From NCBI RefSeq assembly GCF_026151205.1, contig NC_087078.1, positions 12,259,118 through 12,323,117 of the forward strand: a stretch of DNA of 64,000 nucleotides, in the 5' to 3' direction. Origin of the DNA: Bolinopsis microptera (lineage: Eukaryota > Ctenophora > Tentaculata > Lobata > Bolinopsidae). The notes beneath the pieces were generated by a model. It did no database searches, was not told the origin of the DNA, and saw only the letters and a program-made list of their open reading frames with translations. The number at the start of each line of letters is the position of its first letter. Within the stretch, counting starts at the first letter, position 1. Positions 44,601-57,889 of this stretch are shown one piece after another. Both the position numbers and the translations under genes were made by a program.

Positions 44601-46984
44601 ATTACATTTAAAGTCCAGTTAAGTTAAACTCAACTTAAACACACAAACACACGAGCAAATCAACTTCATTCTGCATATGAAAAGATACCAGTAAACCTGG
44701 TGTCCACCCTGGCCGGTTAAGCTCACATTCTAAGTGGATAAAACCAAGCCAGACAAGAGAGCAGCTATAACAAAGCCTAGCTACAAGTGTGAGCTGGCTA
44801 GATCCCATGAGGAAAACTACTCTCACTCTCCCTCGTGCCATCACGTCTTAGAGTTTAACTTTTACTCTCCCTGGAGCTCCATGGTGATACGTACTTCAGG
44901 GGGCCCACCAATTATGAAACTTGTAATGCTATATATTTCATTGTTCAACTAATATAAGTTCCATCATGGGGTCACGCTACCTGAACATTCGTTATAATGT
45001 ATGTTTTTGTGTTGTAGGCCTGTGACGTTGAGATTACGCGGGCCAGGACCAGGGCATGAGTTTAAACAGACTATTTTAGCAAATTGATGTGTAAATTAAG
45101 AAGCAAATAGAACAAACTTCCATAATATGTGTGATCCAAGAGGCTAATGGTTAGTCCAAGGATATGGAAATGAATTATATAAGTCTATATCTTATTTCGT
45201 CTTTTTGCTAAGTACTTAAGTAAATACGATCGTTTCGATAAAACTATAAAAGACTAAATTGCAGGTAGTGAGCTAGAAGAGCAATAAAGCTGAAAATAAT
45301 AAAGACCATGTCTAATGGAAACTCATCCTGACAATATGCCAACAAGAAATGAACATTGTTGCTGTGAAAATGGTTGAACACTGCAGCTAATATTCATATA
45401 TGGTTTCTATCAGCTTTTTCTCTAATTAATAAAAACTGGTGGCCTCGATGGTACAACCACAATTAATTGCTTAACCTATGAATATCAATAAGTTCAGCCG
45501 CTCAAACGATATATAATATGTACATCTACTTCGCTGCTACAATGTTCAAGAGCTTAAATCCGCTGGACGTTATCGACTTAAGTTTGCCGAAAAATTCAGT
45601 ACTTTATTTTAAATTCTTAAAATAATCACGTTTTCAAAAACACTAATAGTAAAACAACCTGTCACTGTTATAACGTAGCAAAATGAGAAGTTCCAATAAA
45701 GACCATCATTCACCAGACTATCGAGTCGATTCTGATTATCGGCTGTCATTGGTATAAGTTATTATAATGATCTTTTAAGTTTTAATAATTTACATTTTTA
45801 TGGCAGACAAAATTATACCCAATGAGACATAAACAATTCAAAATTGAAGCTTTAAGTAATAACATATCACGAAACGTCATTTTAACGACCACAGCACCAA
45901 TCAACAACAAATAACAAAGCTCGCAACTCCTGATGAAGCAGAAAGTAGTTTAATGATTACAGCAGCACGGGACAACAAGTCCCCAGTATACCGGAGATAT
46001 GTATATCAGATAACGACCCGCTAGAGGGACCGGTACTGGGATCCAGATAATCATGCTAATGTCGGGTGATTATAACAATTCAATGAACCAGTGCCACCAG
46101 GTATAGGTCAAGTTGCACCACATAGTCACAAGCTACACATCGTTTAATCACAATGAACTGCTAAATATGAATGAGAGTGATCATGATGACGATAAGGAAG
46201 GGGGTACGGGAAATTGAAACAGTGAAGCACGTTTAAAGCTCATGTAAAGCACCCCGCAAACCTTGAATCTATGAGTGAGGCAATCGACGGTTGATTAAAA
46301 TATAAAGTGGTAGTATATTTTGTACATCGCAATGATATATAGATGTAATAGTAATACAATCAGTATGAATATTTTGAATTACGAAAATAATGGCAGATCT
46401 ATTGGAATAATGTAACAGTCAACAGACCACAGACAGTGTTTAATATTAATAACTAATTGGTGGTTCATGGAAATTCGTTCCTTGAAATCGATCCTTCACG
46501 GCTATTCGGAATAATATTCCTCAAAAAATAAACACGCAATGTTATAAAAGTATAAAAATTGAAGCAGGTAGGTATTGCGAAATCTTAGAGTGGAAATATG
46601 CATTGACAAAGGAACGCAATAAACCCGATGAGACAATAGAAACCCCATTTTTGGGCGCCACTTTTATCAGGATTCATGGCGCTGAATGACATCACATCAA
46701 AATATAAATTAACTCCCGAAAAATATAATCCATCTATTGTGAATAAAAATAGACGATCAGATTATTTGTCAACACAATTAGGGCATTCAATTGTGAGTCA
46801 AAAAATGGCATATTTAAGATCACGCATGATATGACAAGATCACGTATAATGATATACTGATATAGATGTAAGTATGACCTTATAATCTAACAGAGATTTT
46901 AATTTAAACATCTCTAGGCCAAATTCAAGTCTAAAAAGAAGGCCTGACTTTAAAAATTATTTTTAGGACGTAAGATAAATTTTA

Positions 46985-47000
46985 GGGGGGGGGGGGGGGG
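46985..47000. repeat. Run of 16 G
   Basis: An uninterrupted G homopolymer, rare in this AT-rich sequence. It may mark the end of an unrecognised element or simply be a slippage-prone site where the assembled length is unreliable. Confidence 0.9.
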
Positions 47001-48730
47001 CTGAAGTTTGAAGCAGGATATACATCATCACATGTAAGATTGTATTGTTAAATATATCACATTTTCCCATTAAATACCTGTAGATTAATTGAAATACCTG
47101 TAGATTAATTGAAAACTTTACTTTTTAGGGATTAATATTAACTGTAGCTTAATATAACCTTCAGAATACTGGTAATAGTAATACCTACAGCGCATCTGAA
47201 CTGTATGCATTTCATAACTTGACTGAAAGTCAGTACACAGCAACCTCGGCCTCTTTGTCGAGACCAAAATACCAATGGTTTGTCCTTAGTTTCGCATAAT
47301 TCTTACCTCTTATTAAGCTATAAAACAATTTTATGTATACTAAATTAAGTGAAGAATGTCAAAGCAAATAACCTATTGCAATCCAATACTTTCAGTTATA
47401 ACATGTAAAAACGCATGTGATGAAAGTAATTCGTCGTTAACAATTAATTAATTTTGCAACTTAGGTAATAGGTATTCAATATATGTTTCATGCTTGTATG
47501 TTTATAGCCTACCGAGACGCGCGCCGAGTTGGACTCGTCGACGGTCTTGAATATTTGAAACAGATAATTTACGAGTATCACCCGTTAATTTCATGCACGT
47601 GGATATGAGTCCTTCGTCAACAATTTGGATTAGATTTTGCATCAGGCCCAATACAAAACGAACATAAGACTTTTTTAGAAAATAAAAAACAGATCGAGTT
47701 ACTTATAGTTATAGTTATAAAAGGCAAGATCTGTCCACGTGATATTTAGAACATCTCAGTAAAACTAAACAAATTAAGAAGTTGATAATTCTTTTAAGAA
47801 ATTTTCGCTGAATATCTTTAGGAATTTGTTGGTGTGGCCAGTGGCGTAAATGGACCTTTTTGTACAACCTAATAGTAATATTTTTACCAAACGTTAAGTT
47901 GACCGGAATATATGGTACATTTTGCTGCCAAATCGGACGATTTTTAGTTTTAAAACCTTAAAAATTCCTCCCTGTTTTCGATAAAGTGGTTTGGAAATCA
48001 CACGCAAACGAACATCGCTATCAGGATTATTACATAAGATTAAAACGTGTTTTGTAATTGCGAAAGGTTATAAATTAAAACGCATGCCCTCATGTCCTGT
48101 CCAAGAAATGATTGGACGATAGTTATGATTGATACGATGGTATACGGCGACTATATTTAGCTAATAAGGAAGAAATTTCTCAATTATATACGTGTTTTGC
48201 AGTTGGGAAAGAAAATTGAATAACATGATTTTAAAATTATTGGGACGCATGACCGTCCGAAAAAATGATTTGTATCTTGATTTGAAAATGAAATTGTTTT
48301 TTGAGAATCCGAAAAGCGGCAGGATTAAGTTGCACATTTATACATCATGACATCTCTCCAGTAAATAACATTGAGTGCAGAGCGTTCCCATTACCGAGCC
48401 AAAACAGGTGTTATATATAAAGGGTCTTTCAGATGGTGTAGACACTAAATTCTAGCTCTGAGTTATTCCATAGAGCACCACGACGTGCTAATAATTACAT
48501 CGCAGTGGAGCTGATACATAACCAGAAGAAAGTAGAAAAACGCTTCATCAGCTCCATGTAATATGGGTCCGTGTGCCATTAATAATAGCTCAGTGAATAT
48601 ATAATAAAAGAGCTATTGCAATTAATCAATGCTATATTCAATCTCAGAAAGGTGGCTGTGATTAAGAAGGGTTTCGTTGGCAAGATATGTGCTTTGTGTA
48701 CACAAGACAATTGTTTAACACAACAATCAG

Positions 48731-48815
48731 GAACACTGACAGTGACATGTGACCACGTGTCACGTGTGACAGTGTGACATGTGACCACATGTCACACTAT
48801 CACGTGAGAAACATA
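48731..48815. promoter_or_regulatory. Clustered CACGTG/CACATG palindromes
   Basis: Within about 85 bp there are several copies of GTGACATGTGACC, CACGTGTCACGTG and ATCACGTGAG. The core 48772-48797 is a hairpin of 12-base arms (GTGTGACATGTG and complement) with an AC loop. The motifs are E-boxes of the bHLH-ZIP type. No adjacent gene start is recognised, so a regulatory role is only possible. Confidence 0.3.
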
Positions 48816-50608
48816 GAGGATCTGCGGTTCCACGTGACAAACTGATAAATGCATATAAAATATAGTTTATATAATCTATATACTATAGGTATATGATGTT
48901 TGACTAATGAAGTAGTAAGGTGATTGCCGGCTATACTTCAGGTTAGGAACAAGAGCCTGGCATGCTGAATAACTCATGAGGACTAGTGATCTTCTGTGGT
49001 CGCGACCCCTCTATTGGTGATGAAGTGAAGCTTAACATGGCCATGCTGATGCATGCTGTGAATCTCGATAATTTCGTAATTCACAAATCCATGACCAATA
49101 TATAAAAGAAGATTCCTTTAGTAGAGCTGTTTCCTGAAGAAATGCCAGCTAGAAACATCTTAAGGTCCTCAAACCTACCACGCAAAGTACGGTACAGCCT
49201 CAAAGGCTAATTACAGTTACAATAATGATGGAAATGTTACAATTGATGAATTGTGGATCTAACCTCCCTCTCCGTTGACAGGGTAGCTAATGTTCTGATA
49301 AGAGCAGTGTTAGAAAGGTTACACCCTGGGGTTACAGATGTTGACCTGAAATCAGATCTTTGTAGACTCTCCCTCGTCATACCTTACTTTTTTAGCCAAC
49401 ACGAGCGCTGTTGACTAACCAGTTATCGCTTATTTTTGCAATGGTGAGTGATGACAATACATTAATGACAAAAAGGTGCAAATATTAGACAAAGACATGT
49501 CACATTGCATGCGGAGTGTGGACAAATTTTACAAATTACAATGCCGACAATATTCCTCGGTAACATATTTCTTTGGAAATTGTTGAGCAGATCTTATGCC
49601 AGCTTTGCGAATAACAAAACATAACCATCACTCCTCACATAATATAGCGTTGTTTACACATGTGTAACACTATAATACAATGGATAGAACAGTGCAGTAT
49701 TACTTATTTGCTGATGCTTTCAAAGGAACCGGATATCCGGCAGAATAATTGATGATTTTCATCATCAATTATCAATTCTAAACTGTTTGGTATGAAATTT
49801 AGGAACCATTTTTCTTCGTTTGAGATTCAAGAAAAAGAGGTATGAAACGGCAAAAAGAAGTATTGGAAAAGCGCAAAAAAGGGTATCGAGTGGCCAAAAA
49901 AGGTTATCAAATTGCCGAAATTATAAGAAATTTACGGAATTTAAACTGCAATCCACCTTTCAGTACTTTTGATTTTATTTGCTCAATTTTTTATGTTCCA
50001 CTACTTGCTCTATGATCAGCGTCATAATGCTCGATGGCATGATGCTGATCAAGCAAATAGCGGAACCTCCGCCTTCAAACAAACGTCTTTAGGTCGTGAG
50101 GTGACAGATCTATGTCATGTAGCAATGAAATATGTTTCTTGGAAATACGTTTCAGATACGCTGCAAGAACAACAGGTACCAGTCTAACTGTAAAAGCTAA
50201 CACAGCCGGCACGTGATTCAAACCAAATCTGGTCACTTTCTCATATGTCCACACGAGCTGTCATCATCAGAGCTTTCACTTGATAAGTGACACTATGCAG
50301 ACATGCAGACGCCCTTCTAGTTCAGGCTCTATCTATGTGTGTCAGGTGAGCGGATATACTACCACTTCCGAGGATAGTCAGTTTCATATATGCTACGAAA
50401 ACTGAAAAGCTTCAACAACAACTATAACTGCAGTCACTATCATCTTTACAAATTTTTCCTGGGTTGTCTAGACAGATCACAGAGAGCTATAATATTACCC
50501 TATATTGGCAAGATAAGGAGTCTGTGGCCACAAAGACCATTGTAAGATTCTTTTAATGGTCTTTACCTCATTATTAAACAGGGTCGTAGACACTATTAAT
50601 AAATTAAT

Positions 50609-50884
50609 AACTTAATGAGGTAACGTGAGCCTATACAAATGGTCATTGATTGCACGCTCCTCCACCCCTCTCTCATTAAGTTCATTAAAATATTCAATGA
50701 TACGATTTCTCATACTAATACCATTTCTAAACACCCCAAACAGATTCATTTGATACCTTTCTTTATCTTTAACACAGCCCCTATAATTATAAAGAAGAAA
50801 CATTAAGCGCCCACTTTTATCCTCAGTATGACTAGATAACAGGTCGATTGGAGAATTTGTCTCGTTCTCAATGCCAGGGCACCT
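50609..50884 (-). CDS. Coding-like terminal exon, unknown product
   Basis: An open reading on the minus strand follows a possible acceptor (TAACATAG|G at about 50885) and runs about 91 codons to TAA. It includes KSGRLMFLLYNYRGCVKDKE and NRIIEYFNELNERGVEERAI. The composition is protein-like and rich in charged residues, but I recognise no domain and found no upstream exon with matching phase. It could be a terminal exon of an unseen gene or a retroelement remnant. Confidence 0.2.
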
Positions 50885-51468
50885 ATGTTAACGCTCTATT
50901 ATGCTATACAGCTTACCTACCCTAATTATGATAGGTTCAAAACTTGATATAATTATAATTCAAGATATTAGAATCGTATTGCAATGATCGAACACACCGA
51001 CCTTTTGCAATCATATGAATATATTTATAGGCCAAATGATTGAATTCGTGCTGAGTATGATGGTTTTATCACTTGCAACGAAATTGATCATCAATATATC
51101 ATTAATCGATCAAAGATGATCGAAAAAAGTGCAGAGACGACCGAAAAATAAATAAATCATAACAGTTAAAACGATCGTTGATCTTGCACAGAAAATTTCA
51201 AAGTTGAAAGTTTGATCATGTAATATAAATAACAAACAAAAAACATCATAATTACTCGATATCTTTGGTTTGAGCAAGGTAGCTCGAAGCTATAAATCAT
51301 CAACGCTAACTGATTAATTATTTGCGCTAAACACGTATATGTCAATATACTAAGCAGACAACATTTAGGACTGTAAATAAGCAGATGAATAATAATGAAT
51401 TATTTCTGTAACTATTCTAAGTACTAGTAGACAATATCAAGAACTGTAAATAAGCAGATAAATAACAA

Positions 51469-51681
51469 TTATTTATCGTTTAATATATTAATTAAAGATC
51501 TTAAACGAATATTAACCGGAAAATATTCCAATACTGGATCGGAGACGGTCCTGCCCTGCCCAATATGACCATATGTTTTATAGAACGTCCGATTCCTAGT
51601 CAAATTAAAGGATCTACATTCTACTATACAGATAACAGCGTCACCGCCTATATAAAATATAGGTGTAGTGATTTCGTTCAC
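51469..51681 (-). CDS. Coding-like 70-codon segment, unknown product
   Basis: The minus-strand frame encodes FYIGGDAVICIVECRSFNLT and continues RTFYKTYGHIGQG to IRLRSLINILNDK. It looks more protein-like than neighbouring frames, but it has no recognised family and no clear splice partners. It may be related to the segment at 50609-50884. Chance is a real alternative. Confidence 0.15.
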   Translation of the reverse strand: MNEITTPIFYIGGDAVICIVECRSFNLTRNRTFYKTYGHIGQGRTVSDPVLEYFPVNIRLRSLINILNDK

Positions 51682-54600
51682 CCGATGTGTATGGTATTTG
51701 ACCCTATATGTTAGGGTTTGAGGTTACAAATGGCTTTGTATTCATTTTGAGGTCATCTCATTTGAAATGCTGGCTTGGGGCCAGCATTTATAGGGTTAGA
51801 GCTTTAACATGGAGCCTGTTATTGGAGGAATCTAAATTGTTTACGTGTGAAATAAGGTGCCTCAAGCCCTTGGAGCGTATGACGACTAAAACATATTGCC
51901 ATGTTCTAATTAATGAGTGGTATTGACCAATCTCTTGATCGGTGGTTGAAAAAACAAAAACAAGTATTTCTGCATGAAATTCATGCTGACATACAATAGT
52001 TGTTAGAAATGGAAATAAGCAAAGAATAACCTTGAAGTTTAAGGTTTTCATTCGACAGGAATATGACCAATTATCCATGACAATAACAAGTGTGTTCGAT
52101 AACACACAAGAAGAGACAGAAATGGTATTATGATAAGGACATGGCAGTGATCAACAAAGGTATAACTCTAGACATGTACTAAACACAAAGATCTGACTAT
52201 AATTGAAGAATTGAGTTCGTGACCTCTTTATTCACACTCTTTATAAATGAGGAGTCCTCCTGTTGCAGTGCTCAACAGAAGACTGATTTCTTAACGAACT
52301 CCAGAAAGTTGGTTAGTTACTGGGTAGGGTAAGACAGTAACGGCCGTATATTCTTGAAACGTAAACTCTAATTATCATCAATCGTAATTAGACTTAACGG
52401 CTAAAGCTTTAAAAGGTTGCCATCATGGTGATGAGAACACTTGCTAATATAAAAGGACAATTCACGTGCGTTGGTCAGAAAAATTAGTGGAATCCTGAAT
52501 CAACTTTTTATAATAATCACGTATAGTAACTATTCTAATAACTATAAGGTTTTCTGAATCTTATTTGTATGTAATTATTATTAATGCACTTAGGACACTT
52601 CAAAGAGCGAAGTGATAATTAGCAGAATAGACAACAAAATGAGGATGCTGACATAATTACTAGCAAAAGAAGTATTGTTTGTGTTGAAGCAGGATTAGGA
52701 TATGAAGTGCTGAACAAAGCAGCAAGTCTGAAAAAGTAAAACTGAGGACCAATCGCACAGCTAGAGCACATAATTAACAATTTTTTTATGTCTCGGCATA
52801 TTCAACACTGGAGAAACATAAGAGGCTTTAACTATTAACTCAAGAAATGAGCCTTTTACAATTTACATAAAATGAAAAGTTAAAGCCATTCAATACTTTA
52901 CTAAATCTTTAAAGGAAGATACGTGCTCTGTATTTTCATTGAGAACACATGTACGGACAAGGCTATACTTGATTGCTGAGTTAACAGCCACTCAGAAACA
53001 AAACCTTAAAATATCAAACCGCAATTATATAAATAACGTTCCAGATAAAAATAAAGAAACAAACAATTTAATGGTACCCTGATCATAAACTCGCTACTAA
53101 CAAACATAATGAATATTCTTCAATCGCAACTTGTCACCACTATCGTTAAGCGCAGTGGTCTACGGCTTCACTCTTATGACATGGCTGCTATCAAATTCAT
53201 CTTTTCTTCAGTACCTATGCTTGAAAGCCTCATATTTTCACCCCATCAACACTAAAGCCGCATGGATATCTCCGAGTGTGATTTATAGGGAACGGACAAT
53301 ACTCGTCTATTTTTCAAGCAAATATTTATGTCTCTGTTCGCCAACGAAGCTCTACCCTGGAAGAGTGCGACCTCCAGTCGAGGAGTGGGAGAACCTAACA
53401 AGTTAAAACTACGTCAGCACCACTTGATGTATGGGTTTGTGTAATACTTGTAGTATTTCTCTCTTCACAGCCACTGCAGAGTCTCACTCTTCAAGTCGTA
53501 CCATGTGTGAGGAGGCGGGACCTAACACATCAGCAACCTTTTTAAACGTTGCACCATCTGCCAGTGCCACTTGATTTAAGGCCTCTCAACTTCCCTAGTT
53601 GAGACTGAGTGTATCCCACAACCAAGCTCATTGCCTAGAAGTACTACATTTACATTATAATGAACCTGGACATATGTGGCGTGCAGCTCTATAAACCAAA
53701 ACCAAAACCAAAAATCTGCCACACCATATGTTAATATATTCTAACTTATATAAATACATAACCCTTTTTACTTTTACTATCGGAATAGTGCGTATTATGT
53801 GAGCCAGATTGCCATCACGGGAGCCGCGGCTGACCACAATTGTTGTGCAATGTAAACGCGAATCCACGAAACTGAGTCTTAAAAACAAACTGCTGCACCG
53901 GTAATAATACGTAGTCAAAGTTAATTCCTCTTTAACACGTGGCTGATAAAGGACCTGTAGCTCGTATAGGAGTTATGTATAGTATGGAAGGTGTTATAGT
54001 ACCATCAGTGCACTAACGATCTCAGTCAGCTTAAACCGTATTGTGAGGGAGCGACAAGTGAAGTTTTACGAGCGGGTGCCGCCAGGTGCAGTAATTCCCT
54101 GATCTCATATATACTCTGACAAAAAGAGCTAAACTCCTTTTTATCACATCGTGTTCAGCGTGATATATACAAATTATACATATAACTGCAATGAAGGTTA
54201 TATAGTGTTAACTATAGATAACACAATAGTAGAGGAATAATGATAATTGTCATTTGTCTAGATGATTCATCTTATATAGCACTGGTTGAAGGGGTAGTGA
54301 TCGCTATTATACAGTTTCTTTTAAGACTTGTTGACTAATGAACATGCTGGAAGAGTAAGCATGAAGGAGGATCATGGTGGAAGTGTACGTGATCTATCTA
54401 GAGTCATTCGAATCCAGTGAAGTCGTTAAAAAGTGAGACTGTAATGGAAGATTACGGTGCCACATTACAAATGATCATCTTTGTACTGTACAAAATATAA
54501 TACAACCAAAAGTAAAAATATATTGATGGATTATTTTAGAACTTTAATTGATCTAGCGCTCACTGATCAAAGAGATCATACAATTTGAACGCTAGACCAA

Positions 54601-57600
54601 AAGTGGGACAATATCTCACTCCACAAAATAGTGCACGAACAAAGATTTATGTATTTTATTACTTTTATTTAAATAAGTGTCAACAAGTTTATTAATTCTC
54701 ACACTTTCACACCTTTCGCTCGATTAATGTAACACTAATAATTTACTAATCGGTGTAAACACAGTTTCGCGAGGTGACGAGAGACTAACGGAAATTTCTC
54801 AGCTTGCACTAAAAATATTGATTCATAGAATTAGTGAGCGTGCGGAAACATATTAGCTATTTTAATAATGCTAATAATATAATTTTGCAAACATTTTAAA
54901 TATAATAACGATCAAAGATTAACAAAACGATAAACTACAGATCACTACAGAATTCTTGCTTGGAATGCGTGCAATCATGGACACAGTTTTTATGTAAAAT
55001 CGATCGCTTCAAGGAAGGATGCTTTAGATTAAGCGACTTTTCAGATTCAAGCATAAATTACTACATCTTGTTTCGTGACTGCCTGGACATGTAAAGTTGC
55101 TTCTCACTTCCCTGAATTACTATCAGGGCTCAAATAAACTGGTAATTGATGAACAGAATCGTTTAGTTTCACGCGTCACTTCGTTTAAGGTTGGAAATGA
55201 TAAACACTCCTAAATATCGTTTACAAATTTCAAGGAAATGAAGGAACTGGTGTACATTAACCGTGCACTGTAAGACTGTACAACCATGAAGTGCAGACTG
55301 CAGAAATCATTGATAAAGACTTGTCACTCTGTTCATGAATGCAACATATTATCTTATATCTCTATATGGTATTGCTGTACGTGCCACATCCGCTATTCGT
55401 GATTGCTTCAGAGACAAACTGTTGCGCATTTTTGCAATCATTTCAGGTTTCTAAGAAGGTGTAATGGGTTCAACTGTTCTTCAGTAGACAGTAAATAAAA
55501 CCAATTATGGTTAATGATTGAAATCTCGAATTTAGTTATTAACAACATTGGAATATTGTAAAAGAATTACACTACGTAGCATTAAAAAGGAAAGCAAGTA
55601 TGGTAGTCTCTCAACTTCCGGGGACTTTACTTATCCAAATGAACACTTCCTTTTTTATCAATTTTTAAAACATATAACAAATGATAAAAGTCAGAAAAGG
55701 ACAATAAAATTGTCTGCTACAAACAGATGCAAGATGACTCTTCTTAGATAAGATATGAACTAGTTTACTACAATAATTATATCATCCCACATTCGTCCGT
55801 TTGTCGTGTCTGGCAGATAATTGTATTGTTTTATCTTTCGAAAATTATTAGTAATTCTCATCTTTCATATCCTGTGTAGTTCACTTGCTATATTAGCTGA
55901 AGAACTGGTGTCTATCTCAGGTGTAAGGATAATAATGTTCATGTTCACAACACGAGACAGGATACAGGAGCTGGAGACAGGAGCAGTGAAGACAGGGGCA
56001 GCTTGAGATGACACCATCACACTACACAACTATGCAGTTTACCCTCACCTCATGGAACTGCGCTATTGCTCTCCAGAAAATCTGACAGTTTCTCAGTTTC
56101 TGAGACTAAGCGAATCAGGTGGGTTAATGATGTAGTACCCCTTCTCATGTTGAAGCGTGTCACCCTCTGTTGTAACTGTTACAGTACGGTATCTGTTATG
56201 ATGTGGTTGTTTCTTTCTACCAGTTCTACTTCTATAGTCCTGTTCATTGGCTTTAATACACCGTTATACTTTTATAGTTACCATTGAATGAATCGGACAA
56301 TGTCTGGTTCCGCCGTCGTGTTCACCCTAAACCCTTTTAGTTTTAGAAAAGTACCGCCTTCGTGTCCTACGCCCTCGTGTACACCGCCTTAGTCTGGTTC
56401 CCAACGACCAACTTAATTGTAAACCTTCAATTATGTAATTTGATGTTGAACTCTGAATCAGTCCGCCCATCATCCCTCAATCATTTCAACATTTAAATAA
56501 ACCTATGGCCCCAGTATTGTTCTGTCCGTTACTTTTCTAAGCCGGTTATTTTTCGTTTAACTTTCCTATGAGATCCTGTACAGATTCACAACTAATCGGT
56601 GATCAAAACATTTTAACTTACAGGATGTTCACGATACATTGAAACGGTTTTAAATATATCTATACAAACTTTTATGAAGGAGTTTTTCTTGAAATTTTAT
56701 TACAAGGGCCAGAAAACCACAAAAAAAAACGTTGAAAATTGCTAATATTTCAGTTTTGTTTTCGCGAGAGCTTAAGTTCGCTCAAATCGTAATTATTTCT
56801 TTTTTTTCTTTTTTTCAGAATCAATATAGAATCGTGGCGCATGATTAATTACCAAATTGTACAGATCACTTGGAACGCTATTGCTATCCAATCTGATTTG
56901 ATTGGAGACCGACACAATCTAACGACGTTTTGAATTTTGATATCATTCAGAAAATTGTTTCGGTTTAACCCTGTACAGTAAGTATATATAGTAAGTATAA
57001 ACGATCTTATAGCAGTTAATCAGAGTACTAGTTTCACCATGATTTTGTAACAAGGTTGCTGTGCGGATCCCGAGCACATAGTTTTGGTCACCATTAACAA
57101 GCGTTTATAGACACAGATCTAATTCAGCGCTCCTGCTTATACTACCCACTGCAAAAGTATCTTGTCAGATAATAGATATGTTACTGATGGCACATGATAT
57201 GTTACTGATGGCACATGGACGAATGCTAACCGATATAAACACATTGTACCTTAACATCTTAACGTTTACTGTAGACCTATTTATCTTAACACCGTCATTG
57301 CACAATTAGTATATCCTTTTTTATCGTAAACCTGCTAAGTACCGCTACCTAACGACTTCTGATCCTCTCACGGCAGAGTAGCACAAACTACAATAGTATC
57401 ACCGTCCTCCTCCTACAAACACCTTTTAAGTGTAGAGCTGAGTAAATGAATTGTGCCCTTCCCATGGCCAAGCCCAATTATCTCCACCCTTTAGTAGCGA
57501 CATATAAACTGCTAGTCATGAAACTATTCTTTCGACAATTTTTTAGTCGTTTTCAGAAAAAGTGGGACCTTTGTCTGATCAGTATCATAATCGAGTCACA

Positions 57601-57889
57601 AGTGTAAATTGTACAGGTGTTCGATGCTGGTATAACATTGGTACTAGCAATCGTTTAGGAGCTTTTCATTTGTATTTCATTTGATAGATAATATTATTAG
57701 ATCGATGATATTTGTTCAGTTCAGACTTCGGTAGCGTTCAAAAAATATAAGTCTGCTTAAGCTGCCCTACCATATTTTTTCATGCATAACCTTATTAAAT
57801 TTTACAACCAAAAACCTCATTGTCTTTCGTTATGTTCTTTCTTTCTTTGTACAATATCAGAAACCAATGATTGTTATAATTTTGATAAG

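Larger units (their letters stand above)
36849..57889. other. 21-kb stretch without a convincing gene
   Basis: Upstream of the receptor start (36848) and before the sulfotransferase-like gene I find no exon set that joins into a known protein. Supported contents are a tRNA-derived SINE (39745-39957), a 65-bp foldback (41612-41677), a run of 16 G (46985-47000), a 22-bp direct repeat near 47085-47110, a CACGTG-rich palindromic cluster (48731-48815), two weak coding-like segments on the minus strand (50609-50884 and 51469-51681) and a 22-bp direct repeat near 57177-57218. The remainder is AT-rich unique-looking sequence that may include 5' untranslated exons of the neighbours. Confidence 0.5.

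Noticed and set aside
56618-56975. Possible second mariner-type element (ACAGGATGTTCACGATACA at left, CCCTGTACAG at right)
   Set aside because: The termini do not match well as inverted repeats and no transposase coding lies between them.
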